64,000 nt of DNA, from the NCBI GenBank assembly GCA_963707835.1, contig CAVPRI010000002.1:806001-870000 (forward strand), read 5' to 3'. How positions within the stretch are numbered: the first letter of the stretch is position 1; each line of letters opens with the position of its first letter. This document shows, piece by piece, positions 1 to 8,557 of the stretch. A program made the position numbers and the translations under genes. The notes below the pieces were generated by a model, which saw only the letters and a list, made by a program, of their open reading frames with translations, was not told the origin of the DNA and did no database searches. The stretch comes from Bog-473 sp963707835 (GTDB taxonomy: Bacteria > Actinomycetota > Acidimicrobiia > Acidimicrobiales > RAAP-2).

Positions 1-592
1 TGCGCCACCCTGGCGAGCAGGGGGCCCAGCCGGTGGACGGCGTTGCGACCCGTGAACGGACGCGCCGTGTGGGCCCGAACGCCGCCCAAGGTCACCCGCA
101 GGCGCAGGCTGCCCTGACACCCGGCCTCGACCCGCCCGGCGGTGGGCTCGCCCACGATGGCTGCGTCACCGGCCAGCAGTTCGGGACAGAGCCGCCACAG
201 CTCGAGCAAGCCGCTCCTCGCCCGCTCCACCTCCTCGCCGCGTAGAAGCACCACGTGAGGTCGACGGCCGGATCCTGCACCGAGGCAGCCAGCTCGAGCA
301 TCACAGCCAGGCTGCCCTTCATGTCGGACGCGCCCACGCCCCAGAGCGTGTCACCGTCGAGCCTCGGCTCCCCGCCGTCCTCGCCCGGGGGCACCGTGTC
401 GAGATGGCCGGCCAGGATCAGCCGCTGGGCGCGCCCGAGTGCAGTCCGGGCCACCACGTTGTCGCCGACCCGGCTGACCTCGAGCTCGGTGGAAGCCAAA
501 CGCGCCTCAACCAGGTCGGCCAACGGACCTTCCTGCCCACTCACCGAAGGGACGGCCATGAGCTCCCTGGTGGACGCCAGGAGGTCGGCCAT
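1..592 (-). CDS. dapE: Succinyl-diaminopimelate desuccinylase (DapE), 3' end outside window, frameshifted
   Basis: This M20-family metallopeptidase removes succinate from N-succinyl-LL-diaminopimelate, the penultimate step to meso-DAP in the succinylase branch of lysine and peptidoglycan synthesis. It starts with ATG at 592, two bases after the dapD stop, so it is the last gene of a dapC-dapD-dapE run. The first metal motif is visible as HLDT (about residue 74) and the bridging aspartate as ASDMKG (about residue 103). Near position 240, around the catalytic REE motif, the reading frame breaks. Adding one base restores a normal M20 sequence that continues to the window edge, so I suspect a one-base sequence error. 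The C-terminal zinc ligands and dimerisation domain lie beyond position 1. DapE is favoured over ArgE or generic M20 peptidases because of the two dap genes next to it. Confidence 0.88.
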
Positions 593-594
593 CG

Positions 595-1422
595 TCAGGT
601 ACTGGCCCCGTGGTCCCGCAGCACCGCGTTGAGCTGTGCCTTGTCGTGGCGCTCCCCCTCGGGCAACCGCTTGATCACCAGGACGCAGGGCACGAAGAAC
701 TCGCCGCCGGGGTACTGGCGCCGCCGACTGGCCCGGATGGCCACGCTCCACGGCGGTACCACGCCGCGTGAGATCTCCTCGCCCGACTCGGCATCGATGA
801 CCGGGATGGAGGGGTCGAGGAAACTCCCGGCGCCCAGCACCGCGCCCTGGCCCACGCGGGCACCGCTGGTCACCATGCACCGGCTCCCGATGAAGGCGTC
901 GTCCTCCACCACCACGGGCACCGCGTTGGGAGGCTCGAGCACACCGCCGATGCCGACCCCACCGGCGAGGTGCACCCGCTCGCCGATCTGGGCACACGAC
1001 CCGACGGTGGCCCAGGTGTCGACCATGGAGCCGGCACCCACCCAGGCTCCGATGTTCACGTAGGAAGGCATCAGGACCACCCCGCGGGCCAGATACGAGC
1101 CCCAGCGCGCCGAGGCCCCCGGCAGGACGCGAACACCGGCCTCGGCGTAGCCGCGCTTGAGCGGGAGCTTGTCGGCGAATTCGAAGGGGCCGTGCTCCAC
1201 GGTCTCCATGCCGCGCAGCGAGAACAGCATCAGGATCGACCGCTTGAGCCACTCGTGGACCACCACCTGGCCATTCGCCGGGTCCACCTCGGCCACCCGG
1301 GCCTGGCCGCTATCGAGCAGGCCGATGGCCTCCTCCACCAGTGCTGCCGCCTCGGTGTCTCCCGGGGAGAGCTCGTCGCGGCGCTCCCACAGCTCGTCGA
1401 TGTGTGCCTGCAGATCAGCCAT
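595..1422 (-). CDS. dapD: Tetrahydrodipicolinate N-succinyltransferase (DapD)
   Basis: The enzyme transfers succinyl from succinyl-CoA to tetrahydrodipicolinate, the committing step of the succinylase lysine/DAP pathway in the cytoplasm. The 275-residue product matches the usual DapD length. The C-terminal half (about residues 100-220) shows left-handed beta-helix hexapeptide texture, including GAWVGAGSMVDTWATVG and the following GIGGVLEPP loop typical of DapD. The ATG at 1422 lies inside the end of dapC (8-base overlap), and the stop is two bases before the dapE start, so the three genes are probably translated from one message. The N-terminal 95 residues are helical and acidic, as expected. 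I see no frameshift. Confidence 0.95.
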   Translation of the reverse strand: MADLQAHIDELWERRDELSPGDTEAAALVEEAIGLLDSGQARVAEVDPANGQVVVHEWLKRSILMLFSLRGMETVEHGPFEFADKLPLKRGYAEAGVRVLPGASARWGSYLARGVVLMPSYVNIGAWVGAGSMVDTWATVGSCAQIGERVHLAGGVGIGGVLEPPNAVPVVVEDDAFIGSRCMVTSGARVGQGAVLGAGSFLDPSIPVIDAESGEEISRGVVPPWSVAIRASRRRQYPGGEFFVPCVLVIKRLPEGERHDKAQLNAVLRDHGAST

Positions 1423-2548
1423 GTCCAACCCTAACCAGCCGCTCCCTGACCAACGCCAACCGCTCCATCGGCTGGACGACGGCGATGCGCACGTGGCCCG
1501 ACCCTCCGGGTCCGTAGAGGTCGCCCGGGCTGACCAGGAGTCCACCATCGGCGGCGAGCGCGCCGGCCATGGACCAGGCATCGGGCCAGCGCTCGCCCGG
1601 GACCGGGACCCACAGGTAGAAGCCGCCCTGGGGCGGCTCGACCGGGCACCCGAAGTCGCACAACACGCCGGACACGAAGTCCAGGCGCTCTCGGTAACGC
1701 ATGCGTTGCGCCTCCACGTGGGCGTCGTCGCCGAGCGCAGCCACACCCGCGGCCTGGGCCGGGCCCGGGACCATCAGGCCCGCGTGCTGACGCACGGCAC
1801 GCAGGAACTCGACCAGCTCGGGGTCGCCCGCGTAGAATCCCACCCGCACCCCGGCCAGGTTCGAGCGCTTGGACAGGGAGTGCACGACCACCACACCGTC
1901 GGCCCCGTGCTCGAGCATCGACCGTGGCCGGCCGGCCCAGGTGAACTCGGCGTAGCACTCGTCGGAGAACACCGGTACGCCGTGCTCCCTGCCCCACGCC
2001 GCCTCCGCACCGAGGTCGCCCAGACCGCCCGTCGGGTTCGAGGGCGAGTTCGACCAAAGCACGAGGGCCCGTGCGGCATCGGCCGTATCGACCGCACCGA
2101 GGTCGAGTCCTCCGGACCGTCCCGGCAAGGCCGGCACCGCCACGGCGCGGCACCCGGCCAGGTGCGCGCCCATGGCGTAGGTGGGATACGACACGGCCGG
2201 GTAGAGCACGGTGTCGCGGTCGGGCGCCCGCAGTCGCAGCAGGTGGGGCACCGAGGCCACCAGCTCCTTGGTCCCCACGCAGGCAGCCACCGAGGTGACC
2301 CGCACGTCGCCCAGACCGAAACGGCGGGAGAGCCAGGCTGAGGCCGCCTCGCGCAGGGCGGAGCTGCCCGCCGAAGCCGGGTACCCCCGCTCGGTGCCCG
2401 ACGCCCCCAGTGCCTCGACCGCCGCCGGGGGCGGGGGGTCGCAGGGCGTCCCCACTGAGCAGTCGACCATGCCACCGGGATGCGCGCCCGCCACCTCGGC
2501 CAGCCCATTCAGCCGGTCGTAGGGGTAGGGCGGCAGCTCGAAGCTCAC
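1415..2548 (-). CDS. dapC: N-succinyldiaminopimelate aminotransferase (DapC)
   Basis: This is a PLP-dependent class I/II aminotransferase that converts N-succinyl-2-amino-6-oxopimelate to N-succinyl-LL-DAP using glutamate. The 377-residue protein shows the class motifs in order: NSPSNPTG for cofactor and substrate contacts, DECYAEF with the aspartate that pairs with the PLP pyridine nitrogen, and SLSKRSNLAG with the Schiff-base lysine. The C-terminal RIAVVQP segment is typical of the family. The assignment as DapC instead of a generic aspartate/alanine aminotransferase rests on the coupled dapD and dapE downstream. Its ATG overlaps the hflX stop by four bases (ATGA), so transcription likely comes through hflX. 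Confidence 0.9.
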   Translation of the reverse strand: MSFELPPYPYDRLNGLAEVAGAHPGGMVDCSVGTPCDPPPPAAVEALGASGTERGYPASAGSSALREAASAWLSRRFGLGDVRVTSVAACVGTKELVASVPHLLRLRAPDRDTVLYPAVSYPTYAMGAHLAGCRAVAVPALPGRSGGLDLGAVDTADAARALVLWSNSPSNPTGGLGDLGAEAAWGREHGVPVFSDECYAEFTWAGRPRSMLEHGADGVVVVHSLSKRSNLAGVRVGFYAGDPELVEFLRAVRQHAGLMVPGPAQAAGVAALGDDAHVEAQRMRYRERLDFVSGVLCDFGCPVEPPQGGFYLWVPVPGERWPDAWSMAGALAADGGLLVSPGDLYGPGGSGHVRIAVVQPMERLALVRERLVRVGHG

Positions 2549-3828
2549 GACGCCACCATGAACTCGGCGAAGCGGGCCCGGCCGACGTCGTCGAGCACCA
2601 CCTGCACCGTGGCTGCCTGCTCCCCATCGCTCTGCGCCACCACCTCGCCCTCGCGGTGGATGGCGGCGAGCACGTCGCCGCGCGACCAGGGCACCACGAG
2701 CTCCACCACCCGGTCCGCGCCCCGCAGGCGGTCCCCGAGGACCCGCACCAGCTCGTCGACCCCCTCACCGGTGCGGGCCGAGAGCAGCACCGAGCCCTCC
2801 AGGGAGCGGGCCAGGGCCTTGGCCTCCTCGGGTGCCCGGTCGGCCTTGTTGATCACGGTCAGCTGCGGCACCCCCGCCGCCCCGATCTCCTCAAGCACCT
2901 GGTGCACCGCGGCCATCTGCGCCTCGGCGTTGGCCGCGGTGCCGTCGACCACGTGGACCACCAGGTCGGCCAGGCAGACGGAGTCGAGGGTGGATCGGAA
3001 CGCCTCGACCAACTCGTGGGGCAGCTTGCGCACGAACCCCACGGTGTCGGTGACCAGCACGGTCTCTCCCCCGGGGAGGGACAGCTGACGGGTGCGCGGG
3101 TCGAGCGTCACGAAGAGGCGGTCCTCGGCGGGGACCCCGGCGTCGGTCAGGCGGTTGAGGAGCGTCGATTTCCCGGCGTTGGTGTACCCGACCAGCGCCA
3201 CCTCCCGCTGGCGGCCGCGGGCGCGGCTGCGGCGTTGCAGCGTGCGCGTGCGCTCGACGTCACGCAGTTCGGCCTCGAGCTTGTGCATGCGCCGCACCAG
3301 CCGTCGCCGGTCCACCTCGAGCTGCGTCTCGCCGGGCCCCCGCGTGCCGATCCCTCCGGCCTGCTGGCTCAGCGAGGTGCCGCGGCCCCGCAACCTGGGC
3401 AACCGGTAGCGCAACAGCGCCAGCTCCACCTGTGCCTTGCCCTCGGGGCTCCGGGCGTTCTGGGCGAAGATGTCGAGGATCACCGCAGTCCGGTCGATGG
3501 CCGTGCGGCCGAACAGCCGCTCGAGGTTGCGGTGCTGGGCCGGCGTGAGCTCGTCGTCGAAGACCACCGTGTCGGCGTCCAGGCTCCGGCTCAGCTCGGC
3601 GATCTCTTGCGCCTTCCCACGCCCCACGAAGGTGGCCGGGTCCGGAGCGTCGCGCCGCTGCACCACCCGACCGACTACGTCCGCCCCGGCACTGTCGACC
3701 AGCTGGGCCAGCTCGTCGAGCTCCTCGTCGACCGACTCGGCCGTGGCGCCGGGGAAGATCACCCCGACCAGGACGATGCGCTCCCTGATCGAACGCTCGA
3801 TCAGCGTCCCCGGCAGCGCGGTGCTCAC
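2545..3828 (-). CDS. hflX: Ribosome-associated GTPase HflX
   Basis: HflX is a GTPase of the OBG-HflX superfamily that binds the 50S subunit and splits stalled 70S ribosomes, especially under heat or antibiotic stress. The 427-residue protein has the N-terminal HflX domain (about residues 20-190, ending in the GGIGTRGPGE stretch diagnostic of the family). A coiled region follows, then the G domain with GYTNAGKST (G1), DTVGF (G3) and NKAD (G4). The start is GTG at 3828, which lies in the first copy of a 29-bp tandem repeat filling the gap to dapF. It overlaps dapC at its 3' end by four bases. The position after miaB-miaA-dapF is the common actinobacterial arrangement. Confidence 0.95.
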   Translation of the reverse strand: MSTALPGTLIERSIRERIVLVGVIFPGATAESVDEELDELAQLVDSAGADVVGRVVQRRDAPDPATFVGRGKAQEIAELSRSLDADTVVFDDELTPAQHRNLERLFGRTAIDRTAVILDIFAQNARSPEGKAQVELALLRYRLPRLRGRGTSLSQQAGGIGTRGPGETQLEVDRRRLVRRMHKLEAELRDVERTRTLQRRSRARGRQREVALVGYTNAGKSTLLNRLTDAGVPAEDRLFVTLDPRTRQLSLPGGETVLVTDTVGFVRKLPHELVEAFRSTLDSVCLADLVVHVVDGTAANAEAQMAAVHQVLEEIGAAGVPQLTVINKADRAPEEAKALARSLEGSVLLSARTGEGVDELVRVLGDRLRGADRVVELVVPWSRGDVLAAIHREGEVVAQSDGEQAATVQVVLDDVGRARFAEFMVAS

Positions 3829-3885
3829 GAGCGCACCGCCGGGTGCGCAGTGCTCACGAGCGCACCGCCGGGTGCGCAGTGCTCA
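3821..3885. repeat. 29-bp tandem repeat with internal hairpins between dapF and hflX
   Basis: Two exact 29-bp units lie at 3821-3849 and 3850-3878, followed by the first seven bases of a third. Each unit contains an inverted repeat, GCGCACC-GCCG-GGTGCGC (7-bp stem, 4-base loop), so the dapF-hflX spacer can fold into two identical stem-loops. Each unit also carries the bases forming the hflX GTG start, which means the start region has been duplicated. The hairpins have no clear U-tract. They may tune hflX expression, protect mRNA, or simply reflect replication slippage. Confidence 0.85.
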
Positions 3886-4701
3886 AGAGAAGACCCCGGG
3901 GTGGACATCGATGTCGGCCACCCGGCGCACCGGCCCGCCCAGATGCGCCGGGTCGTCCTCACCGTCCCCCAAGCTGACCACGAGCATCCCGCCCGGGTTG
4001 CGCACGCGAACCGCGACCCCCGACGGGACCGCCTCCCAGCTGCGGGCTGCGGCGGCGGCCGCGACGCTCCCCGTCCCGCAGGCCAGGGTCACGCCCACCC
4101 CGCGCTCCCAGACCCGCAGATCGAGGAACGGGCCCTCGGCGTCGTGCTCCACGCTGATCCACTCCACGTTGATGCCAGCGTCGAACGCGGACTGGAGCTT
4201 GGGACCCAGCTCGGCGACCTCGACGGTCGATGTCCCCGGACCGAGCAGCACGAGGTGTGGGTTGCCCACGTCGACCGTCCGCGCCCGTCGGCCCTCGACA
4301 CCCCCGGCCCGCTCAGGACCGAGTCGCGCCGGGCCCATGTCGACCCGGGCCTCCGCCAGCCCGGGCACGGTGCCGGCGGTGTACTCGATCGTCCGTTTCC
4401 CGGCGCCGGTGGCCACCGTGAAGCGCGGCGGGGAGACCAGGCCGGCGTCGACCGCAGCCTGCGCGAGGCAGCGGATGCCGTTGCCGCTCATCTCGGCCTC
4501 TCCCCCGTCCGCGTTGCGCAGCTCCATGGACAGGTCGCACCCGTCCCGGCCCGGTCCGACTCGGATGACCCCGTCGGCGCCCACGCCCCGGTGGCGGTCG
4601 GCCAGGAGCCTCACCTCTGCGGCGGAGAGCCGCACCTCGTCGGCGGCATCGAGCAGCACCAGGAAGTCGTTGCCTGCGCCCTCGTGCTTGGAGACATGCA
4701 C
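3883..4701 (-). CDS. dapF: Diaminopimelate epimerase (DapF)
   Basis: DapF interconverts LL- and meso-diaminopimelate by a two-base mechanism without cofactor, giving the direct precursor of peptidoglycan cross-links and lysine. The 272-residue sequence has the opening KHEGAGNDF, the first catalytic cysteine in SGNGIRC, and the second in ACGTGS, so both acid/base cysteines are present. I chose the GTG at 4701 because it puts the family's KxxGxGNDF motif a few residues from the N-terminus. Upstream in-frame codons to 4749 would add an unlikely leader. It follows miaA on the same strand after about 110 bp and is separated from hflX by the tandem hairpin repeat. Confidence 0.94.
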   Translation of the reverse strand: MHVSKHEGAGNDFLVLLDAADEVRLSAAEVRLLADRHRGVGADGVIRVGPGRDGCDLSMELRNADGGEAEMSGNGIRCLAQAAVDAGLVSPPRFTVATGAGKRTIEYTAGTVPGLAEARVDMGPARLGPERAGGVEGRRARTVDVGNPHLVLLGPGTSTVEVAELGPKLQSAFDAGINVEWISVEHDAEGPFLDLRVWERGVGVTLACGTGSVAAAAAARSWEAVPSGVAVRVRNPGGMLVVSLGDGEDDPAHLGGPVRRVADIDVHPGVFS

Positions 4702-4812
4702 CGGTCCATTCTCGCAGGCCGTTCCACGGAGCGTGCACGGCTGCGCCACGGCCGCCGGCCCCTGTGCCCCGCGCCCCTGGTTCCCCCGACCGAGCCCGGC
4801 CCGGGTGACGCG

Positions 4813-5739
4813 TCAACCGCCTCTGGCGGCCTGCGCCGTCAGGGTTCGCTCGAGCAGCTCGTCGACGCCCGCCGGCCCCTCCGCCCAGGTGATGCGCGGA
4901 TCACGGCGGAACCAGGCGGCCTGGCGCCGGGCGAACTGGCGAGTGCGGCGCACCGCCTCGTCGAGACAGTCCTCGAGCGGAGCGCCGTCCTCCACGTGGG
5001 CCAGCACCTCGCGGTAGCCCAGCGCCTGGCGCGCCGTGCGCGACAGCCCGGCCGGACGCGACGCCAGAGCCTGCACCTCGTCGACCAGGCCGGCCGCCAC
5101 CATGGCGGTGAAACGCGCGGCGATGCGCCGATCGGTCTCCTCCATCGATCGCCCCAGGCCGACCTGCGCGATGCCGCGCTCGGGGTAGGCCTCGAGCCCG
5201 GGGCCGAACTCCGAGAACGGCCGGCCCGAGCCGAGCGTCACCTCGAGGGCGCGGACCACCCGGCGCCGGTTGGTCGGTTCCATGCGCGACGCCCCCACGG
5301 GGTCGAGCACGGCCAGGCGGGCGTGCAGGTCCGCCACCGACGCCCGCCCGGCATCGAGGTCGGCCTCGAGCTCGGCGAGCACCTCGGGGAAGCGCCCGGG
5401 GAAGGTCAGGTCGTCGATCACGGCACGGGCGTACAGCCCGGTCCCGCCGACGAGGAGGGCGTGGTGGCCCCGGCTCGCGATGGCGGCCAGCGCCTCGCTG
5501 GCCTCGTCCTGGAACCGGGTGACCGAGTAGTCCTCGTCGGGGTCGACCAGGTCGAGGAGATGGTGCGGGACAGCACGGCGTGCGGCGAGTCCAGGTTTTG
5601 AGGTCCCGATGTCCATGCCCCGGTAGACACACATGGAGTCGACCGAGACGATCTCGCAGTCACCCCGCCGCTCGGCCACCTCCAGCGCCACGTCGGACTT
5701 TCCCGAGGCCGTGACGCCCACCAGGGCGACGACGCTCAA
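4813..5739 (-). CDS. miaA: tRNA dimethylallyltransferase (MiaA)
   Basis: MiaA transfers a dimethylallyl group to N6 of A37 in tRNAs reading UNN codons. MiaB, encoded just upstream, then methylthiolates the product. The 308-residue protein has the P-loop GVTASGKSD at residues 8-16, the DSMCVYRGMDIGTSKP segment containing the catalytic aspartate, and the RRQAAWFRRD motif near the C-terminus. The start is TTG at 5739, which overlaps the miaB TGA in a TTGA arrangement and indicates coupled translation. Length and motifs are normal. Confidence 0.95.
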   Translation of the reverse strand: MSVVALVGVTASGKSDVALEVAERRGDCEIVSVDSMCVYRGMDIGTSKPGLAARRAVPHHLLDLVDPDEDYSVTRFQDEASEALAAIASRGHHALLVGGTGLYARAVIDDLTFPGRFPEVLAELEADLDAGRASVADLHARLAVLDPVGASRMEPTNRRRVVRALEVTLGSGRPFSEFGPGLEAYPERGIAQVGLGRSMEETDRRIAARFTAMVAAGLVDEVQALASRPAGLSRTARQALGYREVLAHVEDGAPLEDCLDEAVRRTRQFARRQAAWFRRDPRITWAEGPAGVDELLERTLTAQAARGG

Positions 5740-7142
5740 CCGCTGGCCACCGGGATCCGCACGCGGTGGCGCGGGCGGGCCAGCACCTCGTGGAGTCGGC
5801 CCGAGAGGTGGTGGGGATGGCCCGCGGTGATGGTCACCGCGGCCAGGGCACCCGCGGCGGGCGTTCCCTCGGGATCGCCTTGGGAATCGCCCACGGGGAA
5901 GTGGACCAGTTTGCCCTGTCTGGTGCGCCCCGAGAGCATGGCGCTGTCGCGGCGGCTCACGCCCTCGACGAGCACCTCCTCACGGCGTCCCACCCGGGAC
6001 TGGTGACGGGCCAGAGCCGATCGGTCGATCACCGTCTTGAGCCGATCGAACCGCTCGGCCACCACTTCGGCCGGGACGAATTCGGACTCCATGGCCGCGG
6101 CGCGCGTCCCGGGCCTGGGGGAGAAGATGAAGGTGAAGGCACTGTCGTAGGCCGCCTCGGCGCACAGGGCCAACGTTTCCTCGAACTCGGCCTCGGTCTC
6201 ACCGGGGAAGCCCACGATGATGTCAGTGGTGACGGCGAGGTCGTCGATCGCGTCACGGGCCGCCCGCAGCCGCTCGAGGTAGCGCGCCGCGGTGTACCCC
6301 CGCCGCATGGCACGCAGCACCCGGTCACTGCCGGACTGGAGCGGGAGGTGCAGCTGCTCGCACACCTCAGGGGTCTCGGCCATGGCCTCGATCGTCTCGG
6401 GCCGCAGGTCCTTCGGGTGCGGGCTGGTGAAGCGGACGCGTCCGATCCCCGCCACCGCACCCACGGCACGCAGCAACGGAGCGAACAGGGGCCGACGCTT
6501 CGTCAGGTCGCGCCCGTAGGAGTTCACGTTCTGCCCGAGCAGCGTCACCTCGCTCACCCCGCGCCGGGCCAGCAGTTCCACCTCGGCCACGATCTCCTCG
6601 AAGGGGCGGCTGACCTCGGGGCCGCGGACCGAGGGCACGATGCAGAAGGCACACGAGTTGTCGCAGCCGGTCTGGATGTTGACCCACGCCGTATAGGGCG
6701 ACTCCCGCACCGCCCCGGAACCGAGCAGGGGGTTCTGCGCCGACTCGGGTGCCGGGGCGTCGAGGATCTCCATCACCGGCCCCTCGTCGTGCGCCCGCCG
6801 CAGCAGGCCAGGCGCGCTGGTGAGGTTGTGGGTGCCGAAGACCACGTCGACCCAACCGACCTTCTCCTGGATCCGCTCGCGGTCCTTCTGGGCCAGGCAT
6901 CCGCCCACGGCGATCTGGAGACCTGGCTTGGCGTCCACCAGCTCCTTCAGCTTGCCCAAGGTGCCGTAGAGCCGCTGGTCGGCGTTGTCCCGGATGCAGC
7001 AGGTGTTGAGCACCACCACGTCCGCGTCCTCGAGACGGGCAGCCGGAGTCATCCCGTCGGCCACCAGCAGCCCGGCCAGACGTTCTGAGTCATGCTCATT
7101 CATCTGGCACCCGAAGGTGCGGATGAAATAGGACGGGGACAT
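5736..7142 (-). CDS. miaB: tRNA-2-methylthio-N6-dimethylallyladenosine synthase (MiaB)
   Basis: MiaB is a radical-SAM methylthiotransferase acting on i6A37 of tRNA, using two iron-sulfur clusters. The 468-residue protein shows the UPF0004 domain first (FGCQMN, NTCCIRDNAD and GGCLAQ give the three cysteines of the auxiliary cluster). The radical-SAM motif CDNSCAFC follows, then a C-terminal TRAM domain. The ATG at 7142 sits at the usual distance from FGCQMN. A TAGACT hexamer ends 7 nt before it and there is no Shine-Dalgarno sequence, so the message is probably leaderless. The start codon shares two bases with that of the divergent lipoprotein gene (CATG at 7140-7143). Confidence 0.95.
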   Translation of the reverse strand: MSPSYFIRTFGCQMNEHDSERLAGLLVADGMTPAARLEDADVVVLNTCCIRDNADQRLYGTLGKLKELVDAKPGLQIAVGGCLAQKDRERIQEKVGWVDVVFGTHNLTSAPGLLRRAHDEGPVMEILDAPAPESAQNPLLGSGAVRESPYTAWVNIQTGCDNSCAFCIVPSVRGPEVSRPFEEIVAEVELLARRGVSEVTLLGQNVNSYGRDLTKRRPLFAPLLRAVGAVAGIGRVRFTSPHPKDLRPETIEAMAETPEVCEQLHLPLQSGSDRVLRAMRRGYTAARYLERLRAARDAIDDLAVTTDIIVGFPGETEAEFEETLALCAEAAYDSAFTFIFSPRPGTRAAAMESEFVPAEVVAERFDRLKTVIDRSALARHQSRVGRREEVLVEGVSRRDSAMLSGRTRQGKLVHFPVGDSQGDPEGTPAAGALAAVTITAGHPHHLSGRLHEVLARPRHRVRIPVASG

Positions 7143-7636
7143 GGCACGAAGTCTACGGAACCACCGACACGGCACCCGATGGGCCCTGGCGGCACTGGCG
7201 GTCGCCGCGCCGGGCGTGCTGGCCGCCTGCGGATCGGGCGGCGGCTCGGGTCGGGGCAGCCACCGCCGATGCGCGCCTGGCGGCGGCCGGCACGAAGGTG
7301 GAGGCCCAGCTCGCCGCCTATGTGCGCACCGCTGCCGGCTGCCCTGGGGCGGCCAGCCCGGTCGTCTGCCTCGAGGCCGCCGACCGCACCCTGGGCCAGC
7401 AGGTGCACACCTACGCCAACGTCGAGGCCGTGGGCCACGGCTTCACGGCTCCGCCGGAGCTGCTCTCGACAGCACGCAACCAAGCCCAGACGCTCGCCAA
7501 CAGCCTCGAGATCCTCGGCGACGCGCAGCCGACGCAGGCCAACTACGACCAGGTGCGCAACACCTTCGACGTCGACGCCTCCGTGGCCCAGCTCAAGAGC
7601 TCGGTGCAGGCCCTCGACGCCCACCTGCGCGGATGA
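7141..7636 (+). CDS. Putative small lipoprotein, one frame break
   Basis: I do not recognise a family. The ATG at 7141 opens a clear lipoprotein signal: a basic N-region (MARSLRNHRHGTR), a hydrophobic stretch, then the lipobox LAAC at about residues 27-30, followed by a Gly/Ser linker. Between about 7235 and 7295 the frame changes by one base. In the new frame the protein continues as a helical domain with two cysteines (about residues 60 and 68) and ends in DAHLRG. Restored length is about 165 residues. The predicted location is the outer face of the membrane. The first codon overlaps the divergent miaB start, and a TAGGAC at 7129-7134 six bases upstream could be a leaderless -10. The frame break may be a sequencing error. 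Confidence 0.6.
7150..7155 (-). promoter_or_regulatory. Predicted -10 of miaB (leaderless)
   Basis: TAGACT on the minus strand ends 7 nt before the miaB ATG, matching the TAnnnT-N6-8-start layout seen at many operon heads here. It lies inside the 5' end of the divergent lipoprotein gene. Confidence 0.5.
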
Positions 7637-7655
7637 GGCCCCGAGCGGCCCGGAA

Positions 7656-8534
7656 CTACCCCGGCGGCGCCAGCGAGACCTCGGCCCCTTCGCCATAGAC
7701 GAGGCCCTGGCGGTCCGCTTCGAGCACGAGGGTGCGCCCGGGCACTCCCTCGGCCTCCACCAGGGTCTCGACACCGTCGCGCACCCGGGCCGCCTCGCTG
7801 GTACGCACCACGCCGATCAAGGAAGAGCCCGCACCCGACCAGCTGGCCGCCAGGGCACCCGCCTCGACCATGCCGTGCAGCAACGCCGGCGTCTCGGGGA
7901 ACAGCGCCGTGCGCGCCGGTTGGTGGACGCGGTCCTCGGTGGCGGCGGCCAGCAGGTAATTGGGATCGGCCAGACCCGCTACCAGCAGGCCCATGCGCCC
8001 CAGGTTGAACACCACGTCGGCCCGTGAGAATGCATCGGGCAGCACCGATCGCGCCTCGGGGGTGGCCAGGTTGCGATCGGGCACCACCACGACGAACGAG
8101 AGGTCGTGACTGAGGGGTAGCGGCGCGCTGACCGCCCGCCCCTCGACCGTCGTGGCCGCCACCAGCCCCCCGAAGACGCTCGCCGCTGCGTTCTCGGGAT
8201 GCCCGTCGTGGGCGGCCGCGACCGCGAACGGGTCCTCGGCACCAGCGGCGGCGGCCGCCGCAGCGGCCAGTGCCGCCGAGGAGCCCAAGCCACGTGAGAG
8301 CGGGATCTGCGACCGTACCGTGAGGGCGAACTGCCAGTGTCCGAGCACTTCGGCGGCCACCCGGGCCGCCAGGTGCGAGGCGTCGTCGAAGAGCCCGGCC
8401 CCCTCCCCCTCGGAATGCACCCGCAACGTGTCGGCCGGCTCGACCTCGACGCTCACGTAACAGCTCAGCGCGAGAGCCAGCGTGTCGAAGCCGGGTCCGA
8501 GGTTGGCCGACGACGCAGGGGCCCGGGCGCGCAC
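7656..8534 (-). CDS. thrB: Homoserine kinase (ThrB)
   Basis: ThrB is a GHMP-family kinase that phosphorylates homoserine for threonine synthesis. The 292-residue sequence opens with APASSANLGPGFD (GHMP N-terminal motif), has the ATP-binding loop SRGLGSSAA at about residues 87-95, and a late GAGSS motif. I chose GTG at 8534 because the conserved APASSANLG begins four residues later and a TACCCT hexamer ends 7 nt upstream. Longer in-frame extensions run back into the upstream gene. The N-terminus is normal and no frameshift is seen. ThrB stands apart from hom and thrC, which are not in the window. Confidence 0.92.
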   Translation of the reverse strand: MRARAPASSANLGPGFDTLALALSCYVSVEVEPADTLRVHSEGEGAGLFDDASHLAARVAAEVLGHWQFALTVRSQIPLSRGLGSSAALAAAAAAAAGAEDPFAVAAAHDGHPENAAASVFGGLVAATTVEGRAVSAPLPLSHDLSFVVVVPDRNLATPEARSVLPDAFSRADVVFNLGRMGLLVAGLADPNYLLAAATEDRVHQPARTALFPETPALLHGMVEAGALAASWSGAGSSLIGVVRTSEAARVRDGVETLVEAEGVPGRTLVLEADRQGLVYGEGAEVSLAPPG

Positions 8535-8541
8535 GCCAGCC

Positions 8542-8547
8542 AGGGTA
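8542..8547 (-). promoter_or_regulatory. Predicted -10 of thrB (leaderless)
   Basis: TACCCT on the minus strand ends 7 nt before the thrB GTG. There is no Shine-Dalgarno sequence in the 23-bp gap to the upstream carboxypeptidase gene. Confidence 0.5.
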
Positions 8548-8557
8548 GCCCGGGGGC

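Noticed and set aside
2410..5601. A 1063-codon open frame on the plus strand, and other very long frames such as 9907-12651
   Set aside because: They lie opposite hflX, dapF, miaA and ftsK, have His/Arg/Gly/Pro-rich composition without domains, and are typical antisense shadows in high-GC DNA.
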